This document shows positions 1 through 9,642 of a stretch of DNA of 64,000 bases, in pieces (the first letter of the stretch is position 1; each line of letters starts with the position of its first letter). The notes beneath the pieces are model-generated. The model was not told the origin of the DNA and made no database searches. It saw only the letters and a program-made list of their open reading frames with translations. The stretch lies in NCBI RefSeq assembly GCF_900090285.1, contig NZ_LT607754.1, positions 1-64,000 of the forward strand, given 5' to 3'. The position numbers were made by a program, and so were the translations under genes. This DNA is from Micromonospora inositola. GTDB lineage: Bacteria > Actinomycetota > Actinomycetes > Mycobacteriales > Micromonosporaceae.

Positions 1-12
1 TTAATAATCGGG

Positions 13-503
13 TTAGAGACAGACAGGATGGGATTCACCGTTAAGGAGAAGGGAGACGTTGACCAGTTGGCGTGCAGCCAAGAGAGGGCCCGATGTAGAG
101 TTTGGTGCCAGAGAGCTGGAGCTCCGGTTCCACTGTCCCCGGCGGCTTCGAGGTACGGCTGAGGATTTCCAGAACCGGTACGGCAAAATCGAGCACAAGA
201 GGCTTGTCTCCATCGAACAGACTGGACGGCACATCTCTCTTGCCGTCATTGCCAATTCCCAGGAAGGCGATTCGAGGGCTCTCGACCAGCTGTCCATTGT
301 GATGAACGACTAGGCCCGCGTCCTTTGGCGCCAGAGCCTTTGTGCAGGGGTTCGACTTCGCACTTGTAGACGATGCGACGCTGCGGCATCTCCTTCCTAT
401 AAGAATCCCACAGCGTGATCATCCCAATGAGCAAGGTGATTACTACCCCGGCCAGCGCAACCCAAAAGTTGCCCACCTCGTACCACTCAGCTGCAGTAGT
501 CAT
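13..503 (-). pseudogene. membrane-anchored hypothetical protein, broken by frameshifts
   Basis: The reading begins at ATG 503, preceded by an AAGGGG ribosome site. It gives a short N-terminus with one hydrophobic segment (about residues 11-31, FWVALAGVVITLLIGMITLW) followed by a basic stretch. Near base 315 the coding sense moves to another frame, where it continues naturally (LVVHHNGQLVESPRIAFLG, then DVPSSLFDGDKPLVLD). Near base 70 it moves again (RQLVNVSLLLNGE). Joined, the pieces make one coherent N-anchored protein of about 160 residues, a layout seen in actinobacterial hypothetical proteins. As read it cannot be translated as one chain. The frameshifts could be decay or sequencing error. 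Function unknown. Confidence 0.55.
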
Positions 504-877
504 GCAGGCCCCTTATTCATGATCAAACTGTGGACCAGAGCCGCCCGAGCCTAGCTCTCGCCGTTCAAAGTTGCTGCCCCTCGCGCCCAGCAGCCGAACG
601 TCCGCAGTCACCCAGGGTGGCGCTGTTCGTTGCGAGGGCGCCCGCCTCCGTCTCCGCCCTGGATCATCCGTACCTTCGATGAAAGTTGCGAGCTGAGCGA
701 AGGACCCCGACGCCTTGCTTACAAGTCGCTTCCGGCATGAGTCATGGCGTCCGTAGATGTCCGTGCCGTCCGCGATGGGTCCCGCGAACGTGCATGAGAG
801 TCCATCCTCGGTCATCGGGGTTGATGTCAGCGATGGATGTCAACGGCAAAGATGCGGACGGGCGGCATGATGGCGGG

Positions 878-1114
878 ATGGCAGCGGTTGAGGCGTGGTT
901 TCTGGGTGGGCCGGTCGACGGGAGACTGATGCCCGTGGAGACCACGGCCGACGGCAATCCGCCGACGGTGGTCAAGCTGCCTCAGACCGGCTTCTACCTC
1001 GGGGCGAGTGATGTCGCGGCGCCCGCGGTTGAGCACGTCTACGTGCTCGCCGACAGTCGTGACGACATCGAGGTCTACCAGTACCAGCAGCCTCCGTCGG
1101 AGGCGGGAGACTGA
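878..1114 (+). CDS. small hypothetical protein (78 aa)
   Basis: A short acidic protein starting MAAVEAWFLGGPVDGR and ending with a Gln/Pro-rich tail. No membrane segment, signal peptide or known motif is visible. The frame is open well upstream, but the upstream translation is Arg/Cys-rich and looks non-coding. ATG 824 (preceded by CGGGG) is an alternative start adding 18 residues; ATG 878 is preferred because protein-like sequence begins there. It lies alone between two decayed genes. I recognise no family with certainty. Confidence 0.5.
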   Translation: MAAVEAWFLGGPVDGRLMPVETTADGNPPTVVKLPQTGFYLGASDVAAPAVEHVYVLADSRDDIEVYQYQQPPSEAGD

Positions 1115-1231
1115 CCGCTACCGCCGGCGGATTGGTTGTTCTGCCGCTGTTTGCTTGCAGCCCATTGCTATGGCGGTCGACACCCGCGTATATCGAGGTA
1201 TCGCTATCTTCGATGACCGGGAGAGCCGATC

Positions 1232-1892
1232 GTGACCCGTACCCTGCGCTGGGCCGCCACCCTGCTGGCCGCCGTCACCGCCACCACCACCCTGACCGCC
1301 GCCCCCGCCCACGCCGAGACCTACTCCGCCGCCCTGCGCACCGCCGTGGCGAACCTGCCCGTCGCCACCGAGGTCCGCACCGGCTACGACCGCAGACTGT
1401 TCCCCCTGTGGATCGACGCCGACGGAGACGGCTGCAACACCCGCTACGAAGTCCTCATCGCCGAGGCCACCACCAAACCCTCGGTGGCGCCGGCTGCGCC
1501 CTGTCCGGCGGCCGCTGGTACTCCTACTACGACAACACCTACTGGACCATCACCAGCGACCTCGACATCGACCACATGGTTCCCCTTGCCGAAGCGTGGG
1601 ATTCCGGCGCCCGCAACTGGACCACCAGCCGCCGCCAGTCCTACGCCAACGACCTCGGCGACTCCCGCCCCCTGGTCGCCGTCACCGACAACGTCAACCA
1701 GGCCAAGGGCGACCAGGACCCCGCCACCTGGATGCCCTCCTACAGCTCGGCCCGCTTGCCGCTACATCCAACGAATGGGTCGCCACCAAAATCCGCTGGC
1801 GGCTCACCGTCGACACCGCCGAGAAGAACGCCCTGACCAGCTGGGCGAACTCCTGCTCCAACGTCACCATCACCGTCGTCCGCGCCTTCTAA
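1232..1892 (+). pseudogene. secreted HNH-type nuclease (GmrSD C-terminal/DUF1524-like), frameshifted
   Basis: GTG 1232, with GGGAG upstream, opens a typical Sec signal peptide (basic start, hydrophobic core, cleavage after APAHA near residue 28). A nuclease domain follows, with GYDRRLFPLWIDADGDGCNTR, then in another frame DLDIDHMVPLAEAWDSGA (the HNH-type DHxVPLAEAW signature) and DNVNQAKGDQDPATWMP, then in a third frame NEWVATKIRWRLTVD and the C-terminal Cys region. At least three single-base indels (near 1490 and two near 1760-1770) separate the parts. An intact family member would be a secreted DNase of about 220 residues. Here the catalytic core is out of frame with its signal peptide, so the gene should be dead unless these are sequencing errors. 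Confidence 0.75.
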
Positions 1893-2385
1893 CAACCACA
1901 GGCAAGGGCGGTGCCGCGCCGTGCGTGCCGCGCCGCCCCTCGCCTCGACGGCGACCTACTCTCGTCGCTGCCTTAGCGGTGGGTGCTGACGGCACGCACG
2001 CTCGGTACCCCGGAACTAGCGGCCGCAGCTAGAACCCTTGGCCTCCCTCAGCCACACCCCCAGCGCCCAGCAGGCGTTGAGACAATCTGCGCGCTACGGC
2101 ACTGCTTAGTCCAGCCCTGTCGGGGCCTTCCGCCAGCCGCGTGGCGCCCGGGCTCGCGAACCCCTGACGCCTCGCCAAAAGGTTCTAGGCGGCTCGTCGG
2201 CGGGTCCGTCCGCATCTACGACCTCGGGCGGCTGTCTGCGCCCGGCCGCCGGCCGTTGCCCTCGTCCGGGCCCGTTGCTGTCGAGAGCCCACGCGTTCGG
2301 TGATAGTGAGGACCGTCGGAGTGGGTCAATCATCGAGCACCACGACCGAGCCAGTGTATTGGGCGGCACGGAGACATCCTTGGAG
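1893..2385. other. no clear gene; probable decayed tail of the neighbouring NACHT pseudogene
   Basis: No convincing start, ribosome site or motif is seen. On the minus strand between about 2280 and 2550 one frame reads like protein (TTLVRFLVQWVEGHLNTL) and may be the displaced C-terminus of the NACHT pseudogene at 2386-5223. The remaining roughly 390 bp hold nothing I can name. Confidence 0.3.
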
Positions 2386-5223
2386 TCAAGGGTGTTGAGG
2401 TGGCCCTCGACCCACTGCACAAGGAACCGCACCAAAGTCGTCGCTGCAGCCCGCCTCTCGGTAGTGAGCGAGGACGTCGCTCCGAGCATGGCCGTCCCGC
2501 CGGGCGCGGAGGAGGCGGTGCCCCCGGATGTCTCTGGTGAGCCGTTCACCGAGATCGACGGTCTCCCCGCGCTGCCCAGTGGTCAGTTCGCGACGCATCG
2601 GATGGGCGACCCACTCCAGGAACGGCAGCGACAGCAGCGTCCTGGTCTCCATGTCGTGGGCTGCCCAGATCGACGTCCACTTGTCCGTTAATGGCAGCCA
2701 GAGCGGGACTGACTAGCCCCGCTGGTAAAGTTCTGACCCACGGTGTATCAAACTGCACTAACACCTGGCTCAGTGCATAAGCGGATTCCCCGGTCGGCGA
2801 CGAGTCTCCGGGGTGAACCAACAAACGTATTACCGGAGCTCTCACCGTGCCCAGCCGCAGCGGAACATCTGCATAGAGGCTGGCAGGCCCGAAGGCCTTG
2901 ACGAGTTCCACGGCCGCAGCGAGATCCTCCTGAGCTCGCCAGGCCCGGAACCAGAGCTCCCGCGGATCATTCTGAGGCAAAGCAATCTCTGGCAACTCCT
3001 CGATGAAGGTGTCCCGCATCCGCGTCCAGAATCCGAATCGCGTCGGTGATGCGTTCTGCAGGTAATGCTCAAGGTGAACCACTAGCGCAATAACGCTGGA
3101 GGGGCGGGTCCGCAGCTCCTTCGTCATAGTCTCGACCACCGCACGGCGATCATCTCAAGGTTTTCGGGAGAGGCCTCGGACAATAGGATCTTCAGGGGAT
3201 TATCGCGCAGCACGGTCATGTTCGAGGTGTCGTCAACGTTGTCGATCGCCAGCACGACAATGAGGTCGACGACCGCGCGCAGCAAGAACGGCGGGAAGCC
3301 CGTGTATGACAGCATCTGGGCTACGAAGGCGAGGACCGGCTCTCCGCGCACGCCCGGGCCGACCCCATTAAGCAACCCCTCGGCCACCTCCCGAGCACCG
3401 CCCTTGTAGAGGACGTGCAGCTGCACGGCGAGGTAGGTGACCTCCAGCCACTCACCCCGTGAGATTCGGTCGCCGATTTTGCTCAGGAGGCCCTCGACGC
3501 TGGTACAAGTCCGTGAAACGTGCTCGGCGGCGAAGTACTCGAGGAAGCTTCGGTGCACGAATGCGTAAATCTCGTCAGTGTTGGTCGAGCCGACCTGGGC
3601 CAATACCCAGCTTCGACCCGCACAAACCTCCAGGAAGGACTCCGCCTTCTCGGCCGCGATGTCCTCGTCGAACCGCTCCGCGAAGTGTCGCTTCAGGTGC
3701 TCTGCCATGTGTCGACGGCTGAGTTTTGCGTCGGGTGTCTCAGAGTAGAAGACCCAGGCGATATGCTGGAGCGCTGTCCGCGCCGCAAGTACGCTTTGGT
3801 CCTGGCTGGCGACCGCGCGCATGGCGTCCCACTGAGCGAACAACAGCTCCGCGCATTTGCGATAGACGTCGGCGCGGTTGGCGGGTATGAAGTGCTCGGC
3901 CAAGTAGATGCCGCAAAGCAACGAGAGCATGAGCGGGTTGCTACGGATGTCACGGATCGACTCGCTCTCGCGGAGGAAGCTGTCCCGACGGCCACCGCTC
4001 CCTGCGGCTTCAGCGCTCCGGCTCTGCTGTGCGTCTAGCGCAAACCATTTGGTCACATACCGTTCGACCTGCTGGTCGGTGAAGGGCTCCAGCTTCCACA
4101 CGCTAAACAGCTTGCGGGATAGCGGAGCGTACTCGTATCCCACCTGCCGCGAGGTCACCACTATGCTTGCATTGGGATAGCGGTAGGTGAAGCCCTCAAT
4201 GAGATCGACCACGCGGCGCCTAAGCCACACCCGGGTCAGCTCGTCGAGACCGTCGAGGATGACGACCGCGCGCCCCGTTCTGGAGCAGGTAGGGCACCGC
4301 GTCGTTAGGCGGTTTCAGTCCGTACGGGTCGGCACATTGCATCTCGAGGAACTCGTCCAGCGTCCGGCCGACCTGCTGAAACTCGGCTGTGAAGTTGCGG
4401 AGGACGACCAGGAAGGGAACCAGCGCGCTCCCCTCTTGATCCGCGCTCGCGACATCCAACGCTATTTTTTGGGCCATCGTGGACTTACCTGCGCCGGGGG
4501 CGCCCAGCAGGACGTTCCGTCCTTCGAACAGTGGCCCGAAGGCGACTTGGCCGACTCTACTGCCTTTTCGCCCAATCGACCGAACTCCGGTCGCACCCAG
4601 AGTTCCTCGTACGGCACCTTCTGCGCGCCGCGGATATGGGGGAGGGCCATTTCACCTAGGCAGTTCCGGACTTGTGCCCGCATTTGCTGCGCAAAGTCGT
4701 GAATCTCGGACAAGCTATTGATTTTGGCGAGAAGTTGACTATTCCGCACTCCCGCTGCGGCGGCGTGCCCCAACGACCGACACGTCGATCTCGTCGGGGA
4801 TCAGCCCCCTGGTGGGTATGGCGACCTCGGCACCGGCGACGATCTCCCGCAGCAGGACGTCCGCCAGCAGGGTCCGCTGATGTGGTTGGACAGAAGTGAA
4901 GTGACGAAGGCCTTCGATGATCTCGGCACGGATCGCGGTAACGATCTCCTCGTACTGTCGATGACTGCCGCCGTAGTTCAGCCGGCGGTGCAGGGCGTAC
5001 TCGAAGCAGACGTGGTCGAAGTCGGGCGACAGTAGGTAGCGCGAGAGGTTCTCCGCCTCTTCCGCCGCGAGGGTCGAAAGCACTCCCTCGGTCGCTTGCG
5101 CCGACGCAAGCTCGCGGGCGCCTTTTTGGACCCTAGCTCGGCCGATACGGGTCTTGACTCTGCGATAGACCTCGCCGGACAACGCAGACAACGGGCGGAT
5201 CCCTTGTCGAGGCTATAGAGCAC
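2386..5223 (-). pseudogene. NACHT-domain P-loop ATPase (bacterial NLR-like), multiply frameshifted
   Basis: A strong GGAGGTGA site precedes GTG 5223, which is taken as the original start. The coding sense then changes frame near 5190, 4755, 4570, 4277, 3130 and 2700. Read across these shifts, the order of parts is a helical N-terminal domain, Walker A (LLGAPGAGKST, near 4490), Walker B (VVILDGLDEL, near 4250), then RSNPLMLSLLCGIYLAEHF and RADVYRKCAELLFAQWDAMR, then C-terminal helical repeats. The same order and very similar motifs occur in the intact NACHT gene at 9643-12486, so this is a decayed paralogue. NACHT ATPases in bacteria act as intracellular sensors in antiphage defence (family knowledge). 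The longest surviving frame, 3124-4230, lacks Walker A. Confidence 0.8.
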
Positions 5224-5340
5224 CTGTCACCTCCCGCCAAGGCGCGGCAGCCAGCGTGTCTCGCCGCGACCAGACCCATGGAACCGTCCGAGGACACTCG
5301 ATTGTAGAGCCGGTCATCCACTGATCACAGCAAGTAGTGG

Positions 5341-5758
5341 ATGCCCATCCTGACCGGCCTGCTTCGACGGTGACTCATCAGCCCACCCTTGCTGAGGTCG
5401 CTGGCGCAACTACCTGGTGCCCGGGCGTCGGATCTGACGTCGTGCGACAAGCTAGACGACCCCTCAGAGGACCTGCTGTTCGAGCTGCTGTTGGGCATAG
5501 AGCGCGGCGAGGAACAATTTCTCGTCGTGGATTGCCTCGCCGACGCCACAGGGCAGACGTTCGCACAGGTTGCCCGCACCGACGCTGGTGAATACCAGGT
5601 CGAGCAGGTGCTGGTCGTCATCGGGTGGCCTTCGGGACTGGCCCTGATCGAGGCTGACGCCGCCTTCTCGCTGCCTCCCTGCCGCCTCGCAAGCCGCGAT
5701 CCAAAGCTGTGGCGTTTCCGGCCGGCGTGGTCTACCCTGCAAGGCTGCTCTGCGTCTA
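5341..5758 (+). pseudogene. small hypothetical gene, frameshifted
   Basis: A protein-like stretch (DDPSEDLLFELLLGIERGEE, then FLVVDCLADATGQTFAQVAR, TDAGEYQVE) lies at about 5450-5605. It continues in other frames as AGAGRHRVAFGT and then ALIEADAAFSL, and near the end as FPAGVVYPARLLCV. No single frame holds all of it and no clear ribosome site is visible. The acidic, compact character recalls immunity-type proteins, but I cannot assign a family. It is best read as one more decayed small gene between the NACHT pseudogene and the next gene. Confidence 0.35.
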
Positions 5759-5879
5759 GCGGCAGCGGCGGCCTCTCAGTCCGTCCCTGGACCAACCCTG
5801 CGCAGGAGCACGGCATGTCTAACACATCAGTATCGATGACCGATCCGCTGCTGACCGCGTCACCAACGAGCAGCTCGCA

Positions 5880-7019
5880 TTGCTGCGAATCGTGGGTGAC
5901 GTACTTACCGACATCGGCGAGTGGCCGGTTTATCAGTACGTCGAAGCACGCATGGATGAGCTGGGGCTCGACGCCGACGCTGTGCTGCGGTCGATGCCGT
6001 CCATCTCCGACGGCCAGCTGAGCTACTCGCTGGTCCGCCGGGACCACAGCACCGCCCCGGACACCCTGGTCAAGCTGACGATCGCCGGGTTCGCCCACCT
6101 GCCTGCTCATGCTGGCGTCTGGGACATGTTCCTCGCCGTGCTCAACGAGCTGAGCGACCGTCGCGTCAAGGCGGCATACGACCCGCGGCAGGTGATCGAG
6201 GTGACCCTGTCCGGCCCTGACTTGCTAAGCGACCTCGGTCTTCAGGACGAGCCGTTGGTCCGGCTATTGCCCGAGATCCTACGAGGAGAGCCGTCGACGT
6301 GGCAGGGTGGCGGCAACGTCAATGGCGGGGTCTGGATGCCCGCACCGAGCACGTTCGTTCGTCGTTTCCGCAACGTATCGTCGGTCGACGAGTACCTACA
6401 CCGTCTGCGAGGCTGGATTGAGCCTGCCCGTCAGCCCGCTGCAGTCCTTGCCTCCCCGCTGAGCCTCGTAGGGGCGCTCGACTATCTCGACGTCGTGTGG
6501 CGGCTACGCTTCGGCGCCGGACTCTTGGTCGTGCCGAGTGCTGAACGGGCAGCTCGGCTTGCCTTTGACGCGACGACTGCCGAGGAGCTCGACAACCGGC
6601 TCAGCGCTCTCGGCGAGATGTTCAAGGGGTTCGATGTCCCCGGCGACCAGCAGCAAGGAACGCTGCGGCGACTCCGCGTCTTCCTTGCCGACCACCTTAC
6701 GGCCGAAGCGATGGTTCGCGTCGAGTCGGCTGTGACCACGCTGCAGAACGTGACCTACATGCGCAACGCCGGCCAGCACATGGATGCCGCGCTCCAGGCG
6801 GCCGAGGCCTTGCGGTCGTTCGGACTGACCTATCCCATCAGCGACATTCGCGAAGCCTGGCAAACCGTGCAGACGCACGTGGTGTCGGCGCTGGGTGCTC
6901 TGAGAGAGGAAGTTCAGGCAACTCTCCCGGCACCCGGTGCCCGCCGATCTCAAGCACGACGCCCGCGCCGCCACACCTCTAGCAACTCCAGGCGAGGGGT
7001 GCCGCCACAGGCCCCTTAG
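5880..7019 (+). CDS. conserved hypothetical protein, 5' end frameshifted
   Basis: A 379-residue soluble protein with no signal peptide or membrane segment. The first 100 residues look like a small alpha/beta domain (IVGDVLTDIGEWPVYQYVEA), and the C-terminal third is strongly helical, ending in a basic Arg-rich tail. The only in-frame start is TTG 5880 without a ribosome site. A much better start exists 65 bp upstream in another frame: ATG 5815 with AGGAG seven bases before it, reading MSNTSVSMTD. Frame 5823-5880 also reads like protein (DDRSAADRVTNEQLALL), so one indel near 5825-5835 probably disconnects the true start. The gene may therefore be poorly expressed. Function unknown. Confidence 0.6.
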   Translation: MLRIVGDVLTDIGEWPVYQYVEARMDELGLDADAVLRSMPSISDGQLSYSLVRRDHSTAPDTLVKLTIAGFAHLPAHAGVWDMFLAVLNELSDRRVKAAYDPRQVIEVTLSGPDLLSDLGLQDEPLVRLLPEILRGEPSTWQGGGNVNGGVWMPAPSTFVRRFRNVSSVDEYLHRLRGWIEPARQPAAVLASPLSLVGALDYLDVVWRLRFGAGLLVVPSAERAARLAFDATTAEELDNRLSALGEMFKGFDVPGDQQQGTLRRLRVFLADHLTAEAMVRVESAVTTLQNVTYMRNAGQHMDAALQAAEALRSFGLTYPISDIREAWQTVQTHVVSALGALREEVQATLPAPGARRSQARRPRRHTSSNSRRGVPPQAP

Positions 7020-7291
7020 CCTGGCTATCACCGACCGACGCATTACGAGTCAGCACCCGGGTGCTGGTCTACCGCCTGGTCCTCGTTCCCGGCTTGCCAT
7101 CCAGGCCCGCGATCGTTCGCTGCTGTTCGCCGGTTTGGCTGCTCGCTTGGCTGCTCGGTGGATCTCCGGGGCCTCAGGTCGCCCATCCGCTCACCCTTCG
7201 TCCGGCGCGCCGAGCCATTGGGATCTCCGGGATCGTTTGCCCGGGGGCAGTCGGGCCAGTAAGAGAATCGTTGAGGTGGTTTCATTTGATC

Positions 7292-8074
7292 ATGATGCAG
7301 CTCGTACGTCGCGCGGCCTACCAGCTCTACGCCCGCCGTCTTCGAGCCCAGCTGGCCGATAAGTCACTGCCGCGGCACATTGCCATGGTCATGGACGGGA
7401 ACCGCCGGTGGGCCAGGCAGATGGGCTTCGACGACCCCGGGCTGGGCCACCGGTACGGCGCAGAGCACATCCACGAGGTTTTGGGCTGGTGTTCCGAGAT
7501 GGGCATCCGCTACGTCACCCTCTTCGTCGCCTCAGTCGACAACATGCGCAAACGCGGATCCGACGAGGTCGAGAACCTGATGCGGATGATCGAGGACGTC
7601 GTCGCGGAGCCATTCCTGCGTCCGGCCAATCCGTGGCAGCTTCACCTGGCCGGCCGCGCGGACATCCTTCCCGACTCGACACGCCACGCACTGAAGCTTG
7701 CCGAGAACGCCACCCGTGAGCGAGCTGCCGACTTCCACCTCACCGTCGCCATCGGCTACGACGGCCGCGAGGAGATCGTCAGTGCGGTTCGTTCCCTGCT
7801 GGAGCAAGAGGCACAAGCGGGCGCCACACTCGACGACGTCGCGCAACGCCTGACCGCCGACGCCCTCGCGGCGCACCTTTACACCGGCGGCCAACCCGAC
7901 CCTGATCTCGTCATCCGCACGAGTGGAGAACGCCGCATGTCCGGGTTCCTACTTTGGCAGGCCGCCTACTCCGAGCTGTACTTCTGCGACGTTTACTGGC
8001 CTGGCTTCCGGAAGATCGACTTCCTCCGCGCCCTACGCTCCTTCTCGGCCCGCCGTCGGCGATTCGGAGCGTGA
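7292..8074 (+). CDS. orphan cis-prenyltransferase (undecaprenyl diphosphate synthase-like)
   Basis: Cytoplasmic prenyl-chain elongating enzyme of the UppS/Z-prenyltransferase family, about 260 residues, the usual length. Visible motifs are MVMDGNRRWAR (the MDGNxRWA pocket with the catalytic Asp), GHRYGAEH, TLFVASVDNMRKRGSDEV, DLVIRTSGE and FLLWQAAYSELYF. The third motif is unusual: housekeeping enzymes normally have an ENW-type signature, here VDNM, so substrate or chain length may differ. Start: ATG 7292 is chosen; TTG 7286 in the same frame sits better behind GAGGTGG at 7273. It stands alone between a hypothetical gene and an empty stretch, with no cell-wall genes nearby, so it is probably not the essential housekeeping copy. 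Product inferred only to family level. Confidence 0.85.
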   Translation: MMQLVRRAAYQLYARRLRAQLADKSLPRHIAMVMDGNRRWARQMGFDDPGLGHRYGAEHIHEVLGWCSEMGIRYVTLFVASVDNMRKRGSDEVENLMRMIEDVVAEPFLRPANPWQLHLAGRADILPDSTRHALKLAENATRERAADFHLTVAIGYDGREEIVSAVRSLLEQEAQAGATLDDVAQRLTADALAAHLYTGGQPDPDLVIRTSGERRMSGFLLWQAAYSELYFCDVYWPGFRKIDFLRALRSFSARRRRFGA

Positions 8075-8410
8075 CGACCAGGTCACCGCTCCAGGTCCGA
8101 TGGCTCGAAGGGACACGCGTTGCTGCTCAACGCGCGGTGCACGAACCCGGGCGCGTCGACCAGCGTCGTGACGCCTCGCTACAAGCTCTGTGCATCGCAT
8201 CCGCACACGTCCGGCAACGGCTCCACGGTCGAAGCTTCGTCCGTGCCAACGCTCGTCAGTGTGCTCCCGTCCGGCGGCGTTGCTGTCAGCGTTGCTGTCG
8301 ACAGCCGCTCCGCGGCGCCTTCTGTAACTCGGCCGCAGACCAAGGCCCGCTCCACCAAGGTGCGGGTCGGCGGCAGACGGGATGGCGAAGGTTCGCTCCA
8401 GCTGGAAGAG
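8075..8410. other. intergenic stretch, nothing recognised
   Basis: This gap separates two converging genes, the cis-prenyltransferase and the Cys-rich protein. I see no coding signature, repeat, or strong hairpin followed by a T-run. Confidence 0.4.
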
Positions 8411-9049
8411 CTAGTGGGAAGATCTCTCGAAGTTCCGCGAAATCCCATCACACTCATTAAGGCACCGGTCGCAGACTACCTTCATGCCAGGTTTGAACCG
8501 TTCGCCAATTCGAGCGCGGAACTCATCATTTCCGATGCTAAGTGACTCTATCCGGGCATCCGGCATGTTCGGCCTACCGACAATAGAAATCTCTAGCAGT
8601 TCAGCCTTCTTGATCAGATGATGACACACTTGACCATCGTACTCAAATCCTGCTATGTGGTCGCAGTCATCTGGGTCGAGCTTGCACACAGAGCATTCGA
8701 TCTCGCTGATCGCAAAGGCCGGACTCAGGCCCACTCGATTATGTGCAAGCGCGACTGGGCATCGCTGGTGATACATTCCGTCTTCGTAGGGAAATCGACA
8801 GCCACGCGGGAAGTATTTCCGTGCAAGCCGGCCGGCATCATCGAGTATCAGGTGGGCGATCTCGAACCGGGGCGTGCCCTCTAGCCAGTTCATAGCGCTA
8901 CGAAGAGCGCGTAGGGCCTCCCGCAGCTCTTTGTGCAGCTGGTCGGTTGGCCCGGTAAGCGGAATCAAGCGTTCAACGCTCTCAAACTTCCTGCGCCCTT
9001 CACTAAGGATCCTTTTGCCCTCAGCCAGCATATGATCGTTGAAAGGCAT
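8411..9049 (-). CDS. Cys-rich hypothetical protein (212 aa), probable metal binder
   Basis: ATG 9049 is supported by GGAGG seven bases upstream, inside the end of the preceding gene (29-bp overlap with 9021-9443), so the two are probably translationally coupled. The N-terminal 80 residues are helical and charged (KRILSEGRRKFESVERL). The second half has Cys/His clusters: CRFPYEDGMYHQRC, CSVCKLDPDDCDH, CHH near residue 158 and CDRCLNECDG near the C-terminus. These spacings suggest two zinc sites, though they match no finger class I can name. No signal peptide or membrane segment. Base composition is more AT-rich than the chromosome on the right. Function unknown; it lies downstream of the NACHT gene on the same strand. 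Confidence 0.7.
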   Translation of the reverse strand: MPFNDHMLAEGKRILSEGRRKFESVERLIPLTGPTDQLHKELREALRALRSAMNWLEGTPRFEIAHLILDDAGRLARKYFPRGCRFPYEDGMYHQRCPVALAHNRVGLSPAFAISEIECSVCKLDPDDCDHIAGFEYDGQVCHHLIKKAELLEISIVGRPNMPDARIESLSIGNDEFRARIGERFKPGMKVVCDRCLNECDGISRNFERSSH

Positions 9050-9443
9050 TAATTGCCTCCACCACTTCCTGCCCTGGTCCGTGTGCCTCGAAGTTGTGCT
9101 CGCTGCCGTCCGATGAAGTGACCACGAACTTGACGTGCAGGTTCTTTTCCTTGTGTCCAACCTCGCCGAAGTACTGCATGATGATTGTAGAGATGATGTT
9201 AGCTGGAATATTTGCTAGAACTGATTGCGCGAAGGCCAGCACAGGCAACCACGCGTCGGCGGCATTGTGGCTTACCTGAATGCGCTCGCCGCGTTCGTGA
9301 TCGTATGTAACCGCGAAGCCGTTCAGCCTTAGCAGCTTCGCAATGTCGCTCGTCGTCGCCGGATAGGCGTAGCGCCCGTTGTCCAACCGTTGCATACCTG
9401 TTCCGGGTACGCCTGCTCGGATTTGTACCTCTGTGGTTGACAT
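9021..9443 (-). CDS. hypothetical protein (140 aa), coupled to the Cys-rich gene
   Basis: ATG 9443 with AAGGA upstream. Residues 20-55 read like a small DNA- or ligand-binding fold (RYAYPATTSDIAKLLRLNGF). Residues about 65-92 are a hydrophobic stretch (WLPVLAFAQSVLANIPANII) that could be one amphipathic or membrane helix, followed by a charged C-terminus. It precedes and overlaps 8411-9049 and lies 199 bp after the stop of the NACHT gene on the same strand, so all three may share a transcript, although the gap could hold its own promoter. No family recognised. Confidence 0.65.
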   Translation of the reverse strand: MSTTEVQIRAGVPGTGMQRLDNGRYAYPATTSDIAKLLRLNGFAVTYDHERGERIQVSHNAADAWLPVLAFAQSVLANIPANIISTIIMQYFGEVGHKEKNLHVKFVVTSSDGSEHNFEAHGPGQEVVEAINAFQRSYAG

Positions 9444-9642
9444 GCGGATGTCCTTAAGCGCTGGCGTGACTTAGTGGCAGGAATAGTAGCTACCGCCCGC
9501 AACCTCAAGGTAGGGCCGGCGGTCAGTCAGGCACCAGGATGGCAGAGAGCGGCGAAACGAAAGCCCCTGATCTTAGCGGCTGCTTGTCCGGCAACGCTAA
9601 GACCGAGTCACTACGAGTCCACCCCCGGCCGCTACCCACGCC

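Noticed and set aside
1232..5223. Programmed frameshifting as the cause of the broken genes
   Set aside because: No slippery heptamer with downstream structure was seen at the change points, and several genes need three or more shifts.
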